A DNA stretch of 64,000 nt, taken from contig PHAR01000001.1 in assembly GCA_002840405.1 (NCBI GenBank), positions 671,715-735,714 of the forward strand, written 5' to 3'. The stretch comes from Deltaproteobacteria bacterium HGW-Deltaproteobacteria-8 (lineage in GTDB: Bacteria > Desulfobacterota > Desulfovibrionia > Desulfovibrionales > Desulfovibrionaceae). This document shows positions 9,197 through 18,222 of this stretch, in pieces. Position 1 is the stretch's first letter. Each line of letters opens with the position of its first letter. Below the pieces are notes generated by a model. That model had not been told where the DNA came from and did not search any database. It saw only the letters and a program-made list of their open reading frames with translations. The translations under genes and the position numbers were made by a program.

Positions 9197-10840
9197 ATGA
9201 CCGACAGACCCATCAAATTCGACCGCAATGCCGAGTCCAAGCCCAGGCTTTCGCCCCTGGAAGACCTCCTCGACCTGGACTCCAAACTCCTGTCCATGGT
9301 GGCCAAGCGCTGCCGCATCGTCCAACGCGCGGCCAAGGGACGGCAAGTGCTCGACCGCGACCTGGAGAAGCAGCTGCGCCTGGGCTTCGACCTTGCCGCC
9401 AAGCAGCAGGACCTGGACCCGCGCGTGGCGCGCCAGCTCTTCCCCGTGCTCAACGCCTTTGGCCTGGAGCCCCAGGAGACCCGCCGATCCTCGGACAAGC
9501 CCTTTGCGCTCATCCCGCGTTCCGAGCCGGCCGACATCGACATCAACGGCCCGCGCTCGCTCTCGCGCACGCGCATGCTGGCCGTCATGGCCGCCGCCAC
9601 CGGCGCGCCCATGCGCCTGTCCGGCGTGGTGCTGAACGACCCCCTGGTGGAGCTGGTCAAGGCCCTGAACCAGGCCGGGGCGCACCTGTCCTGGACCGCC
9701 GATGAGCTCACCAGCTCCGAGACCCAGGCCAAGGCCGAGGACTCGCCCCTGCGCTTCGAGGACGTCCTCGTCTTCGCCGGGGAGGAGCCCTTCACCCTCT
9801 ATGTGCTGCTGGCCCTCGCCCTGCGCGAGGCCGGGCGCTCCAAGTTCGCGGGCGGACCGAACCTCAAGTTCCTGGACCTGCGCCACCTGGACGCCATCCT
9901 GCCGCTTCTGGGCGCGCGCCTGGCGCCCATGAACCCGCGCTCACGCGGGCTGCCCGCCAGGCTTGAGTCCGGCGGCCGCATGGCCTCGCGCCTGGAACTC
10001 ACCCCCGAGACCCCGCCGCTGTTCGCCCAGGCCCTGGCCCTGGCAGCCTGGAGCTACCCTGAGGGGCTGCGCCTGGTGCTCTCGTCAGATCCCGCCGCCG
10101 CCCTCGTCCAGGCCCTGGCCCTGGACGAAGCCGTGGAAGCCCTGACCCTGTGCCAGGTATCGGCCCGCCGCAAGGGCAACGAGTACGTCATCCCGCCCTG
10201 CAGCCCGAAGGTCCCGGCGGCCCCGACGCTGCCGCTCGACCCCACGCTCTCGGCCTATTTGCTGGCCCTGCCCGCCTTGGCCGGCGGCGTGGCGCGCCTG
10301 TCCGGCAGGCTTACGCTGCCGCAGCTTGTGCGCGACGACTTCGCGGCCCTGGGCCTGCCGGTGAACATCGACGCCAGCGTGGCGGAATCCCGCAACGACA
10401 GCCTGACAGCAGGCGTCGAGCTGTCCATGGGCAGGCAGGCCGAATACCTGCCCCTGGCCCTGACACTGGCCGTGAAGGCGGGCGGCGCACGCGTGCTGCT
10501 GCCCCTGGATCAATCCGCACGCACACGCGCGGTGGACCTGCTGGAGCGCCTGGGTGTGGAGCACGAGCTTCAGGACGAGGCCTTGGTTGTGGCCCCCGGC
10601 ACGCTCAAGGGCTGGGACGGCGTCTGGACCAGCCCCGATCCGCATTCCACCCTGGCCCTGGCCCTGTTCTCCTTCCTGCGGCCAGGCATCGCCATCGACA
10701 ACCCCGGCGGACTGGCCTTCCTCTGGCCGAGGTTCTGGTCCGTCTACAACGCCCTGCCCGTGGTGCGAGAGCATGCCCCCGCGCCCAAGGAACCCGAGAA
10801 ACATGTCGCAGTGTCCAGAAAACAGCGCGTCCGAGTCTGA
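9197..10840 (+). CDS. EPSP synthase (AroA)-like protein with N-terminal chorismate-mutase-like helices, probably non-catalytic
   Basis: 547 residues from the ATG preceded by AGAAAAGAG. Residues about 20-90 resemble the AroQ chorismate mutase fold (LDLDSKLLSMVAKRC pattern, then a long helix). Residues about 112-530 follow the two-lobed EPSP synthase fold, beginning INGPRSLSRTR where active enzymes have PGSKS. By my alignment from memory the usual active-site motifs are altered: GSKS to GPRS, NAGTAMRP not recognisable, the KETDR region reads SARTR, and the NDHRMAM region reads PDPHSTLA. In the AroQ part two catalytic arginines appear replaced by Leu and Cys. It may bind aromatic-pathway ligands as a regulator or scaffold. 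Function is not established. The next gene starts inside its 3' end. Confidence 0.65.
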   Translation: MTDRPIKFDRNAESKPRLSPLEDLLDLDSKLLSMVAKRCRIVQRAAKGRQVLDRDLEKQLRLGFDLAAKQQDLDPRVARQLFPVLNAFGLEPQETRRSSDKPFALIPRSEPADIDINGPRSLSRTRMLAVMAAATGAPMRLSGVVLNDPLVELVKALNQAGAHLSWTADELTSSETQAKAEDSPLRFEDVLVFAGEEPFTLYVLLALALREAGRSKFAGGPNLKFLDLRHLDAILPLLGARLAPMNPRSRGLPARLESGGRMASRLELTPETPPLFAQALALAAWSYPEGLRLVLSSDPAAALVQALALDEAVEALTLCQVSARRKGNEYVIPPCSPKVPAAPTLPLDPTLSAYLLALPALAGGVARLSGRLTLPQLVRDDFAALGLPVNIDASVAESRNDSLTAGVELSMGRQAEYLPLALTLAVKAGGARVLLPLDQSARTRAVDLLERLGVEHELQDEALVVAPGTLKGWDGVWTSPDPHSTLALALFSFLRPGIAIDNPGGLAFLWPRFWSVYNALPVVREHAPAPKEPEKHVAVSRKQRVRV

Positions 10841-11096
10841 GGCCATCGCCCTGTGCGAGGCCGAGATCGCCGACTTCACCACCCAGCGCGACGACTGTCT
10901 GCGCCGGGTGCGTGAACTCATGGCGGCCGAGGACGTGGCCAAGGGCATCTTCCACGCGGAGGAGATCTTCCTGAACCAGCGCGACAAGCTGCGCCTGGAG
11001 GTGGAGATCCAGTTCCGCACGAACAAGATCAACCGCATCCGCAAGGGCTTCGCGGAATCCGACGGCGCACCCGAGGCCGGCGGATTCGTGCTCTAG
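10803..11096 (+). CDS. Small hypothetical coiled-coil protein
   Basis: 97 residues from the ATG at 10803, overlapping the AroA-like gene by 38 bases in another frame. The sequence is strongly helical and charged (for example CEAEIADFTTQRDDCLRRV) and continues into a basic segment (FRTNKINRIRKGF), so a short coiled coil is likely. No signal peptide or membrane segment is visible. I do not recognise the family. The overlap suggests translational coupling to the upstream gene, and 47 bases separate it from aconitase. An upstream in-frame extension exists but runs antisense-like through the AroA-like gene and is not favoured. Confidence 0.6.
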   Translation: MSQCPENSASESEAIALCEAEIADFTTQRDDCLRRVRELMAAEDVAKGIFHAEEIFLNQRDKLRLEVEIQFRTNKINRIRKGFAESDGAPEAGGFVL

Positions 11097-11143
11097 GCCC
11101 GGCCGACCAGAATCTTCAGGAACCCAAGGAGCACCCCCCCCAG

Positions 11144-13072
11144 ATGGCCAAGGCCCGCAACATCACCCAGAAGATCATCGCCCAGCACCTCGTTTCCGGC
11201 AAGATGACCCCAGGCTCCGAGATCGGCCTCAGGATCGACCAGACCCTGACCCAGGACGCCACCGGCACCATGGCCTGCCTGCAGTTCGAGGCCATCGGCA
11301 TCCCACGCGTGCGCACCGAGCTCTCGGTCAGCTACGTGGACCACAACACCCTGCAGACCGGCTTCCGCAACCCCGACGACCACCGCTACCTGCGCACCAT
11401 CGCCGCCAAGTACGGCATGGTTTTCTCGCCCGCTGGCACGGGCATCTGCCACCAGTTGCACCTGGAAAATTTCGCCAAGCCGGGAAAGACCCTCATCGGC
11501 TCGGACTCGCACACCCCCACCGCGGGCGGCGTGGGCAGCCTCGCCATCGGCGCGGGCGGCCTGTCCGTGGCCCTGGCCATGGCCGGGATGCCTTACATGC
11601 TGCCCATGCCCAAGGTCGTGCGCGTGCTGTTGACCGGCGAGCTGACCGGCTGGGCCAGCGCCAAGGACGTCATCCTGCACCTGCTGGGCCTCTTGAGCGT
11701 CAAGGGCGGCGTAGGCAAGGTCATGGAGTTCGCCGGACCCGGCGTGGCCACGCTCTCCGTGCCGGAACGCGCCACCATCACCAATATGGGCGCGGAACTT
11801 GGCGCCACCACGAGCGTCTTCCCCAGCGACGGCCAGACCAAAAAGTTCCTCTCGCGCATGGGCCGGCCTGAGGATTTCGTCGCCCTGGCCGCCGACCCCA
11901 AGGCCACCTATGACGAAGAGGTGACCATCGACCTCTCGGCCCTGGAGCCCCTGGCCGCGGCCCCGCACATGCCCGACCGCATGGTGCGCATCAAGGACCT
12001 GGACGGCATGCAGGTGGACCAGGCGGCCATCGGCTCCTGCACCAACTCATCCTACACCGACCTCAAGGCCACGGCCGAGCTGCTCAAGGGCAGGCGCATC
12101 AACCCGGCCACGGACCTCTTGATCGCGCCGGGCTCCAAGCAGGTGCTGAAGCTGCTCACCGCCGAAGGCCTGCTGGACAACCTGCTCGACGCCGGGGCGC
12201 GCATCCTCGAATGCGCCTGCGGCCCGTGCATCGGCATCGGCGGCTCGCCTGTCAGCAAGGGCGTGTGCGCGCGCACCTTCAACCGCAACTTCGAGGGCCG
12301 CAGCGGCACCCAGGACGCCCAGGTGTACCTGGTGAGCCCGCTCACCGCAGCCCAGGCGGCTCTGAACGGCAAGTTCACCGACCCGGCCACCTGGGGCACC
12401 CCGCCCAAGAAGGCCGAACTGCCGAAGAAAGCCCCGAGCATCCGCCAGCTCTTCGTGTTCCCGCCCGAGAACGGCGCGGACGTCGAGATCCTGCGCGGGC
12501 CGAACATTGTGGCCCTGGAGCGCTTCGCCAACCAGCCGGAAAAGATCACGGGCAGGATCGCGCTCAAGGTCGGCGACAACATCACCACCGACCACATCAT
12601 GCCTGCGGGTGCGGCCATCATGGCCCTGCGCTCGAACATCCCGGCCATCTCCGAGCACGTGTTCACCAAGGTGGACCCGGAGTTCGTGGGCCGCATCAAG
12701 GAACTCGGCGGCGGGTTCATCCTGGGCGGCGAGAACTACGGCCAGGGCTCCAGCCGCGAGCACGCGGCCCTGGCCCCGCGCCACCTGGGCGTGCACGCCG
12801 TCATCGTCAAGAGCCTGGCCCGCATCCACCGCGCCAACCTGGTCAACTTCGGCATCCTGCCGCTGCTCTTGGTGAACAAGGACGACTACGAGACCCTGGC
12901 CCAAGGCGCGGAACTTTCCATAAACGCCAGGGACATCCAGCCGGGCAAGCCTGTGGAGGTTCTGGTGGGTTCGTCGGCCAAGATCATGGTGACAAATGAT
13001 TTGACGGACCATGAGCTGAAGATTATCCAATCGGGCGGACTGCTGAACACCGTGCGCGCGCCCAAGGGCTAA
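11144..13072 (+). CDS. acn: Aconitate hydratase (short bacterial type)
   Basis: 642 residues, the compact aconitase form rather than the roughly 890-residue AcnA. It interconverts citrate and isocitrate in the TCA cycle using a [4Fe-4S] cluster. The cluster ligands are visible: Cys299 in GSCTNSSY, and Cys359 and Cys362 in CACGPCIG. The substrate-binding SDSHTPT and the swivel-domain motif GSSREHAA (with the preceding GGENYGQ) are intact. AAGGAG lies about 13 bases before the ATG. It is followed 33 bases later by ppiD on the same strand and probably shares a transcript with it. Confidence 0.95.
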   Translation: MAKARNITQKIIAQHLVSGKMTPGSEIGLRIDQTLTQDATGTMACLQFEAIGIPRVRTELSVSYVDHNTLQTGFRNPDDHRYLRTIAAKYGMVFSPAGTGICHQLHLENFAKPGKTLIGSDSHTPTAGGVGSLAIGAGGLSVALAMAGMPYMLPMPKVVRVLLTGELTGWASAKDVILHLLGLLSVKGGVGKVMEFAGPGVATLSVPERATITNMGAELGATTSVFPSDGQTKKFLSRMGRPEDFVALAADPKATYDEEVTIDLSALEPLAAAPHMPDRMVRIKDLDGMQVDQAAIGSCTNSSYTDLKATAELLKGRRINPATDLLIAPGSKQVLKLLTAEGLLDNLLDAGARILECACGPCIGIGGSPVSKGVCARTFNRNFEGRSGTQDAQVYLVSPLTAAQAALNGKFTDPATWGTPPKKAELPKKAPSIRQLFVFPPENGADVEILRGPNIVALERFANQPEKITGRIALKVGDNITTDHIMPAGAAIMALRSNIPAISEHVFTKVDPEFVGRIKELGGGFILGGENYGQGSSREHAALAPRHLGVHAVIVKSLARIHRANLVNFGILPLLLVNKDDYETLAQGAELSINARDIQPGKPVEVLVGSSAKIMVTNDLTDHELKIIQSGGLLNTVRAPKG

Positions 13073-13105
13073 CATCCCGACATACAAAGAAAAATCGGAG
13101 AGATA

Positions 13106-15016
13106 ATGCTCGAAACGTTACGCAGAAACGCCGGAGGCTGGGGCATCAAGATTGCCTTTGGCATCATCATCGTGGTCTTTGTCTTCGCCTTCGGCATGGG
13201 CAGCTTCACCGACAAGAAGGAGCCCATCGTCGCCTATGTGGGCGGCGAGGCCATCAGCGCCCGCGATTTCCAGAAGGCCTACGAGGACGCCATCACGGCC
13301 ATGCGCCGCCAAAACCCCGGCGTCTCCGCCGAGGATCTGAACACTCCGCAGTTCAAACAGGCCGTCCTGGGCCAGTTGGTGAACACCAAGCTCATGCTGG
13401 GCGCGGCCCAGAAGATGGGCATCACCGTATCCCTGGCGGAGCTGCGCGCGGTCATCAGCAGCATCCCGGCCTTCCACAACGCCCAGAACGCTTTTGATCC
13501 GGGCATCTACAAGAACGCCCTGGCGCAGAACCACACCACCCCGCAGCGCTTCGAGTCTGAACTTAAGGACAGCCAGATCATCCAGAAGCTCCAGGGCTTC
13601 ACCACCATCTCCGCCCTGCTCTCCGAGCCCGAGGCCAAGGGCCTGTACCAGTGGGTTCGCGAAACCGTGCGCATGGACTATGTGCTCTTCCCGGCCAAGA
13701 ATTTCGAGGCGCAGGTGAAGCCCACGGACAAGCAGGTGGCCGACCAGTATGAGGCGACCAAGGACAAGTACAAGGACCCTGCTCGCATCCGTCTGGAATA
13801 CCTGCCCATCACCGTGGCGGATCTGGCCGCAACCATAAAAATCAGCGACGATGACGCCAAGAAGAACTACGAGGCCAACGTCGACAGCTTCCGGCACCCG
13901 GCACAGATGCAGGCCCGGCACATCCTGCTCCCGGTGCAGCCCTCCGCGCCCCAGGACGTTGCGGACAAGGTCCTGACCCAGGCCAGGGACATCCAGGCCC
14001 AGCTGAAGAAGGGCGCCAGCTTCGAGGCCCTGGCCAAGAAGTACTCCCAGGACCCGACGACCGCGCAGAACGGCGGCGAGCTGCCCTGGTTCACCCAGGG
14101 CGCCATGGTCAAGCCCTTCGAAGAGGCGGCCCTGGCCCTCAAGCCCGGCCAGGTCAGCGACCCCGTGCGCACCCAGTTCGGCTGGCACTTGATCAAGCTC
14201 GTGGGAAACCGTCCGGCTGGCACAGTGCCCTTCGAGCAGGTCAAGGATGAGCTGAAGAAGCGCCTGGCCGAAGAAAAGGCATCAGAAAAAAGCAACGAGA
14301 TCCTGGACCAGAGCATGGACCAGATCGCGGCCGGGGTGAAGCTGGCCAAGATCGCTCAGGGCCTGGGGCTCGCAGTGAAGAAGAGCGAAATGATGGACCA
14401 GCAGCAGGTGCAGCGCCTCTTCGGCCTCAAGAAGGAGGCCGTGGATACCCTGTTCGCCCTGCCCCCGGGCAGCGGGGCCAAGACCCCCCTGGCCATGGAG
14501 CCTGCGCGCGGCTATCTGCTGGCCGAGAAGATCGAGGGCACGCCCGAGTCCATCCTGCCCCTGGACAAGGTCCGCGACAAGGTCGTGGCCGAGGTCAAGA
14601 GCATCGAGGCGCGCAAGCTGGCCATGGAAAAGGCCCAGAAGGTGCTGGCCGACTTGCAGAACCCCGAGACTGCGGCCCAAGCCCTGGCCTCGGTCAAGGC
14701 CGAGTTCAAGACCACGCCGCCTCTGGACCGCCAGGCCGCCGTGGCCCAGACCGGCGGCAACCCGCAACTGCTCATGGCCATCTTCGCCGCACCGGACAAG
14801 AACTGGCTGAAGCAGCCTTACGAGATCCCTGCTGGCGTGGCCCTGGCCCGCCTGGCCGAGCGCATCCCCGCGTCCGACGCGAACTGGGAGCAGGAGAAGC
14901 GCGTCTGGATCAGCCAGGGCGCGCGGGCCTTCAGCCAGGAGCTGTTCAACTCGCTCATGACCAACCTGCGTGAGAGCGTCAAGGTTGAGATCGTGCGCCA
15001 GGACCTGCTGAACTAG
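13106..15016 (+). CDS. ppiD: Membrane-anchored peptidyl-prolyl isomerase/chaperone PpiD
   Basis: 636 residues, close to the family norm. A short cytoplasmic start (MLETLRRNAGGWGIKI) leads to one transmembrane helix (about 15-34), then a SurA_N-like chaperone domain (about 40-180), a parvulin PpiC domain (about 265-365, QARHILL, GELPWF and FGWHLIKL motifs) and a second helical chaperone region. It is anchored in the inner membrane and helps fold exported proteins at the Sec exit. The RBS is GGAGAG upstream of the ATG. A terminator follows at 15041. Confidence 0.92.
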   Translation: MLETLRRNAGGWGIKIAFGIIIVVFVFAFGMGSFTDKKEPIVAYVGGEAISARDFQKAYEDAITAMRRQNPGVSAEDLNTPQFKQAVLGQLVNTKLMLGAAQKMGITVSLAELRAVISSIPAFHNAQNAFDPGIYKNALAQNHTTPQRFESELKDSQIIQKLQGFTTISALLSEPEAKGLYQWVRETVRMDYVLFPAKNFEAQVKPTDKQVADQYEATKDKYKDPARIRLEYLPITVADLAATIKISDDDAKKNYEANVDSFRHPAQMQARHILLPVQPSAPQDVADKVLTQARDIQAQLKKGASFEALAKKYSQDPTTAQNGGELPWFTQGAMVKPFEEAALALKPGQVSDPVRTQFGWHLIKLVGNRPAGTVPFEQVKDELKKRLAEEKASEKSNEILDQSMDQIAAGVKLAKIAQGLGLAVKKSEMMDQQQVQRLFGLKKEAVDTLFALPPGSGAKTPLAMEPARGYLLAEKIEGTPESILPLDKVRDKVVAEVKSIEARKLAMEKAQKVLADLQNPETAAQALASVKAEFKTTPPLDRQAAVAQTGGNPQLLMAIFAAPDKNWLKQPYEIPAGVALARLAERIPASDANWEQEKRVWISQGARAFSQELFNSLMTNLRESVKVEIVRQDLLN

Positions 15017-15040
15017 CCTGCCTTCGCACCACGACACACA

Positions 15041-15076
15041 AAGGGGGGAAGCCGTCAGGCCTCCCCCCTTTTCTTT
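15041..15076 (+). terminator. Rho-independent terminator after ppiD
   Basis: The stem AAGGGGGG (15041-15048) pairs with CCCCCCTT (15063-15070), with an inner GCC/GGC pairing, followed by a T-rich tail (TTCTTTTG). It lies 25 bases past the ppiD stop and ends the 9197-15016 gene group. Confidence 0.85.
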
Positions 15077-15568
15077 TGCCCAGCGGTCATGGCCTCTGGT
15101 CCCGGCCCTCTGCCGGACCTCGCCTTCTGCCGGACTGTGTTTTCAGGCGGACCCAACTCTGGCAGACGGGAGCGCACGTTCTCCCCCACTCAACAGCAAA
15201 CGTCCCCTTCTCCGGCCAGCCCCCACCTCGTGATGACAACAACACGGCAAGACTGCGCGGTACAGGCCGGACGACCAGCGGCAGCAGAAGCAAGCCGCCA
15301 GGCCTCCTCCTCCTTGCCTCGGCCCCTGCTTGTGCCGGTCCCTGTCTGCATGGTTCTTGGTTGTGCCGGCCCTTGCCGGGGCGAGCCCACTCGCGCCCCG
15401 CAGCGCAGGCGTGCCACATGGCCCGCTCCGGGTGCCTGGCGCAGCAATGAGCAGGCCTGGCCAGCCTGCCCCTCATGCGCGTGGAGCAGCTGGCAGACGC
15501 AAGGCGGGGCCACCGCTGCACTGGGCTTTGGCTTTCTTCTGCTAGGCTCGGCGACTGGTGCGCCAAAA
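15077..15568. other. Gene-free GC-rich interval between two terminators
   Basis: About 490 bases lie between the ppiD terminator and the chemoreceptor terminator. Open frames exist on both strands, but their translations are low-complexity (Ala/Pro/Arg/Gly) and carry no recognisable domain or ribosome site. Local hairpins occur, for example GGGGCGAG with CTCGCGCCCC near 15379-15400. I looked for RNase P, SRP and tmRNA signatures and found none. A decayed gene or an unrecognised RNA remains possible. Confidence 0.5.
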
Positions 15569-15602
15569 GAAGAGGGGGAGGCCTGACGGCCTCCCCCTCT
15601 TC
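15569..15602 (-). terminator. Rho-independent terminator of the chemoreceptor gene
   Basis: A perfect 15-bp stem (15569-15583 with 15588-15602) and a 4-base loop, followed on the minus strand by TTTT. It begins 22 bases after the stop codon of the chemoreceptor. Confidence 0.88.
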
Positions 15603-15624
15603 GGGTTTTCATGATGCGTGCGGA

Positions 15625-17652
15625 CTAGGAGGACTTGAGTTCGCCGATTATGGTGCGCAGCTGTGCGGCCATGTGCGCCACCTCGCTGATGGCCATGACG
15701 GACTGGGCCATGCCCTCGGCGGTTTCCGAGGCCACGCGATTGACCTCCTCGATGGCCGAGCTGATCTTCTCGGACACCCCGGACTGCTCCTCGGCCGCGC
15801 CAGCGATGAGCTGGACCATATCGGCGTTTGTCTTGGAGATGACCACGATCTCATCCAGGGCCTTGGCCGACTCGTCCGAGTGGTTGGTGGCCTCGCCAAT
15901 GGCCTGGGCGGCCTTGTCCATGCTCTCGATATTCTTGCGGCTGGACTCCTGGATGGCGCGGATGTTCTCGCCCACTTCCTTGGTGGCGCCCATGGTCTTC
16001 TCCGCGAGCTTGCGCACCTCGTCAGCAACCACGGCGAAGCCGCGCCCGGCGTCTCCTGCGCGGGCTGCCTCGATGGCGGCGTTCAAGGCCAGCAGGTTGG
16101 TCTGGTCGGCGATGTCGTTGATGACGTTCATGACCTGGCCGATGGCCTCGGCCTGCTTGCCCAGCTGCTCCATGTTCTCCTTGAGCTGCACGGAGATGGA
16201 ATTCACATTGCCGATGGCCAACTGCGAGCGGCGCACCACCTCGGCGCCGCCGGAGGCCTTGGTCTTGGCGGCGTCAGAGCTCCCGGCCACCTCTCCGGCC
16301 TGGCGGGCCACGGAGATCACCGAGGCGTTCATCTGCTCCATGGCGGTAGCGGTCTCGCCCACGCGGTCGCGCTGGAGGTCCATGCCCCGGCTCATGACCT
16401 CCACCTGGGCGGAGAGCTCCTCAGAGGAGGAGGTGATGCGCTCCACAATCTCCTCGAGCTTGTCCGCAGCGTCAAGCATGCCCTCGCGCTTGGCCGCCTC
16501 GGCCTGGATCTTGGCTTCCAGGGCCTCCTGGGTGGCCTTCTCGGCCTCCTTGGTCTTCAGGTCGGCCTGGGAACAGCTGGTTTCGGCCTCCTGGATCTTG
16601 GCCTTGAGGTTCTTGGCCATGGTGCGCAGGGCCTCGGCCAGGGTAAGCGTCTCGTCCTTGGAGGTCACGTGCAGCTCATCGTCCAGGTTGCCCTGGGCCA
16701 GGTGATTGGCGAAGTCGATGGTCTGCAGGATGGGCCGCACCAGCGCCTTGGAAAAGAAGTAGCCGATCAAGAGCATGAACAGGCCCACGATAATGGTGGA
16801 CGCCAGAGTGGTCATGTTGGTCTCGGAGAGCACGCGCTCGATGAACTCCCGGCGCTGGCCGATGAAGAACATGCCCGCGGCCTTGCCATGCACGTCGATG
16901 ATGGGCCAGTAGGCTGTGTTGTAGGCCGAGCCCAGGATGATGTTGTAGCCGATGAAGCGCTGGCTCTTCTGGAGTACCTCTTCAAGCACCTTGGGGTTGT
17001 CCATCTTGGTGCCGATGGCGCGCTTGCCCTCTTTCATGATGGTGGTGGAGACGCGCGTTTCGCCTTGGAAGATGGTGCACTCAAGGGCCAGGTTCTTCTT
17101 GATCTGGTCAACAAAGTGATCGCTGGAGAGGGTGAAGCCGGGGGTGATGCAGCCGATGACGGTGCCGTCCTGCTGCACGGGGATGCCCGCCCGCAGGGAG
17201 AACTTGACCACATTGCCCTGCTCCACGCCAACGGTAGTCTCACCCTTGAGGGCCTTCTGGATGTTGATCTGCTTGCCGACGTTGTCGCCGATCTTATCCG
17301 AGTGCCCGCGTGCGATGCAGGTGCCATCGGTGTCGGAAATGGTGATGGACTCGAGCCCCGTCTCCTCCATGACCTTCTTGGCATATTTCTGGAGCCATGC
17401 CGAGTCCTTCGCGGCGACCCTCTTCACCACCTCGGGGTTGGTGGCCATATGAAAACCGTTGGAGGTCAGCGACTTCTTCATGTCCTCGAACTGGGCGGTC
17501 ACCAGGTCGGCGCGGCTGTTGATCTCCTGGATGTTCTGCTCATCCAGGGTGTTATTGAGGAAATAGCGGCTGGAGAGGTAGTTGCCGCCTCCCACCAGTA
17601 CGACGGCAACGAAGACAAGCCCTATGATTTTTTTTAGCAATGTGAAATGCAT
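15625..17652 (-). CDS. Methyl-accepting chemotaxis protein with periplasmic Cache-type sensor
   Basis: 675 residues from the ATG at 17652, chosen because AGGAGG sits five bases before it; an upstream in-frame start at 17694 lacks one. TM1 is at about 5-25, a Cache-like periplasmic domain at about 35-275 ([16 protein letters not shown] and a GFTLSSDHF strand), TM2 at about 290-312, then HAMP. A coiled linker follows, and the signalling hairpin has the conserved tip [20 protein letters not shown] near 520. It modulates CheA/CheW in response to a periplasmic ligand. No C-terminal CheR-tethering pentapeptide is seen. No che or fla gene lies beside it; the upstream promoter is of the flagellar sigma-28 class. 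Confidence 0.93.
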   Translation of the reverse strand: MHFTLLKKIIGLVFVAVVLVGGGNYLSSRYFLNNTLDEQNIQEINSRADLVTAQFEDMKKSLTSNGFHMATNPEVVKRVAAKDSAWLQKYAKKVMEETGLESITISDTDGTCIARGHSDKIGDNVGKQINIQKALKGETTVGVEQGNVVKFSLRAGIPVQQDGTVIGCITPGFTLSSDHFVDQIKKNLALECTIFQGETRVSTTIMKEGKRAIGTKMDNPKVLEEVLQKSQRFIGYNIILGSAYNTAYWPIIDVHGKAAGMFFIGQRREFIERVLSETNMTTLASTIIVGLFMLLIGYFFSKALVRPILQTIDFANHLAQGNLDDELHVTSKDETLTLAEALRTMAKNLKAKIQEAETSCSQADLKTKEAEKATQEALEAKIQAEAAKREGMLDAADKLEEIVERITSSSEELSAQVEVMSRGMDLQRDRVGETATAMEQMNASVISVARQAGEVAGSSDAAKTKASGGAEVVRRSQLAIGNVNSISVQLKENMEQLGKQAEAIGQVMNVINDIADQTNLLALNAAIEAARAGDAGRGFAVVADEVRKLAEKTMGATKEVGENIRAIQESSRKNIESMDKAAQAIGEATNHSDESAKALDEIVVISKTNADMVQLIAGAAEEQSGVSEKISSAIEEVNRVASETAEGMAQSVMAISEVAHMAAQLRTIIGELKSS

Positions 17653-17796
17653 GAAGACCTCCTGGACAGAACTCAGACAGAACCGGGGAAACACGCCCCA
17701 CCGCCATTTTCATCTCTGGGTAAAACCCCAACATTAAAACTGCCAGACCCGTCGTCGCGGGCTGCTCTCACGTTGGCTGTTCATATAGTTGTGGTC

Positions 17797-17823
17797 TTAT
17801 CGGCGTCTTACACGAAAAACTTA
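17797..17823 (-). promoter_or_regulatory. Sigma-28 (FliA)-type promoter of the chemoreceptor
   Basis: On the minus strand TAAG (17823-17820), 15 bases, then GCCGATAA (17804-17797). The -10 element is a perfect match to the FliA consensus and the -35 matches three of four. Transcription would start near 17789, giving a leader of about 135 bases. Confidence 0.65.
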
Positions 17824-18222
17824 GAAAAAGAAACATGAATTCCTCACTATTGCGTAGTCCGCTGATTTCCAGACCCGCCTTAGGGCCGTAATTTAAAGCG
17901 AATGTGCGAAAAATCACAAGCGAAAATGTCCACCGTGTGCCTCCGGGCTGCCCGGGGACTGGCCGTACGAAGCCTCCCTCCGCGCCCACGGCCACGCCCG
18001 CCGCGCCTGCGGCCGGATCAAACGGCCACGGGCCTCGCCCTCTCACACAAAGGCGAGCGGTCCTCGACACCCGGGGCTTCCTGTGAATACGTTTGGTGGT
18101 GCCCGGAGGCTTTGGGGGAGGCCTGGCTGCGGCTGCACAGGATGCGCGCGCGCCCTGTGCGCCAGGAAAGACGCCCGGAGGCGGAGCGGCCCCGCGCGCG
18201 GCCCCAAGAAAAAGGGGAAGGG
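17824..18222. other. Gene-free interval between the chemoreceptor promoter and the NtrC-type regulator
   Basis: About 400 bases. The left part is comparatively AT-rich and belongs to the chemoreceptor upstream region. The right part is very GC-rich. No convincing gene, RNA or T-tailed terminator is seen after the regulator stop at 18223, although GC-rich self-complementary stretches exist near 18190-18215. Confidence 0.4.

Noticed and set aside
6946..9705. A 919-codon open frame on the plus strand across the liv operon
   Set aside because: It is antisense to livH, livK and livG, which have intact motifs. The translation is low-complexity Gly/Val/His/Leu, as expected from the complement of GC-rich genes. 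Similar long frames at 4090-6072 and 37082-39082 were dropped for the same reason.
15077..15568. RNase P, SRP or tmRNA in the gap
   Set aside because: None of the conserved core sequences of these RNAs is present on either strand.
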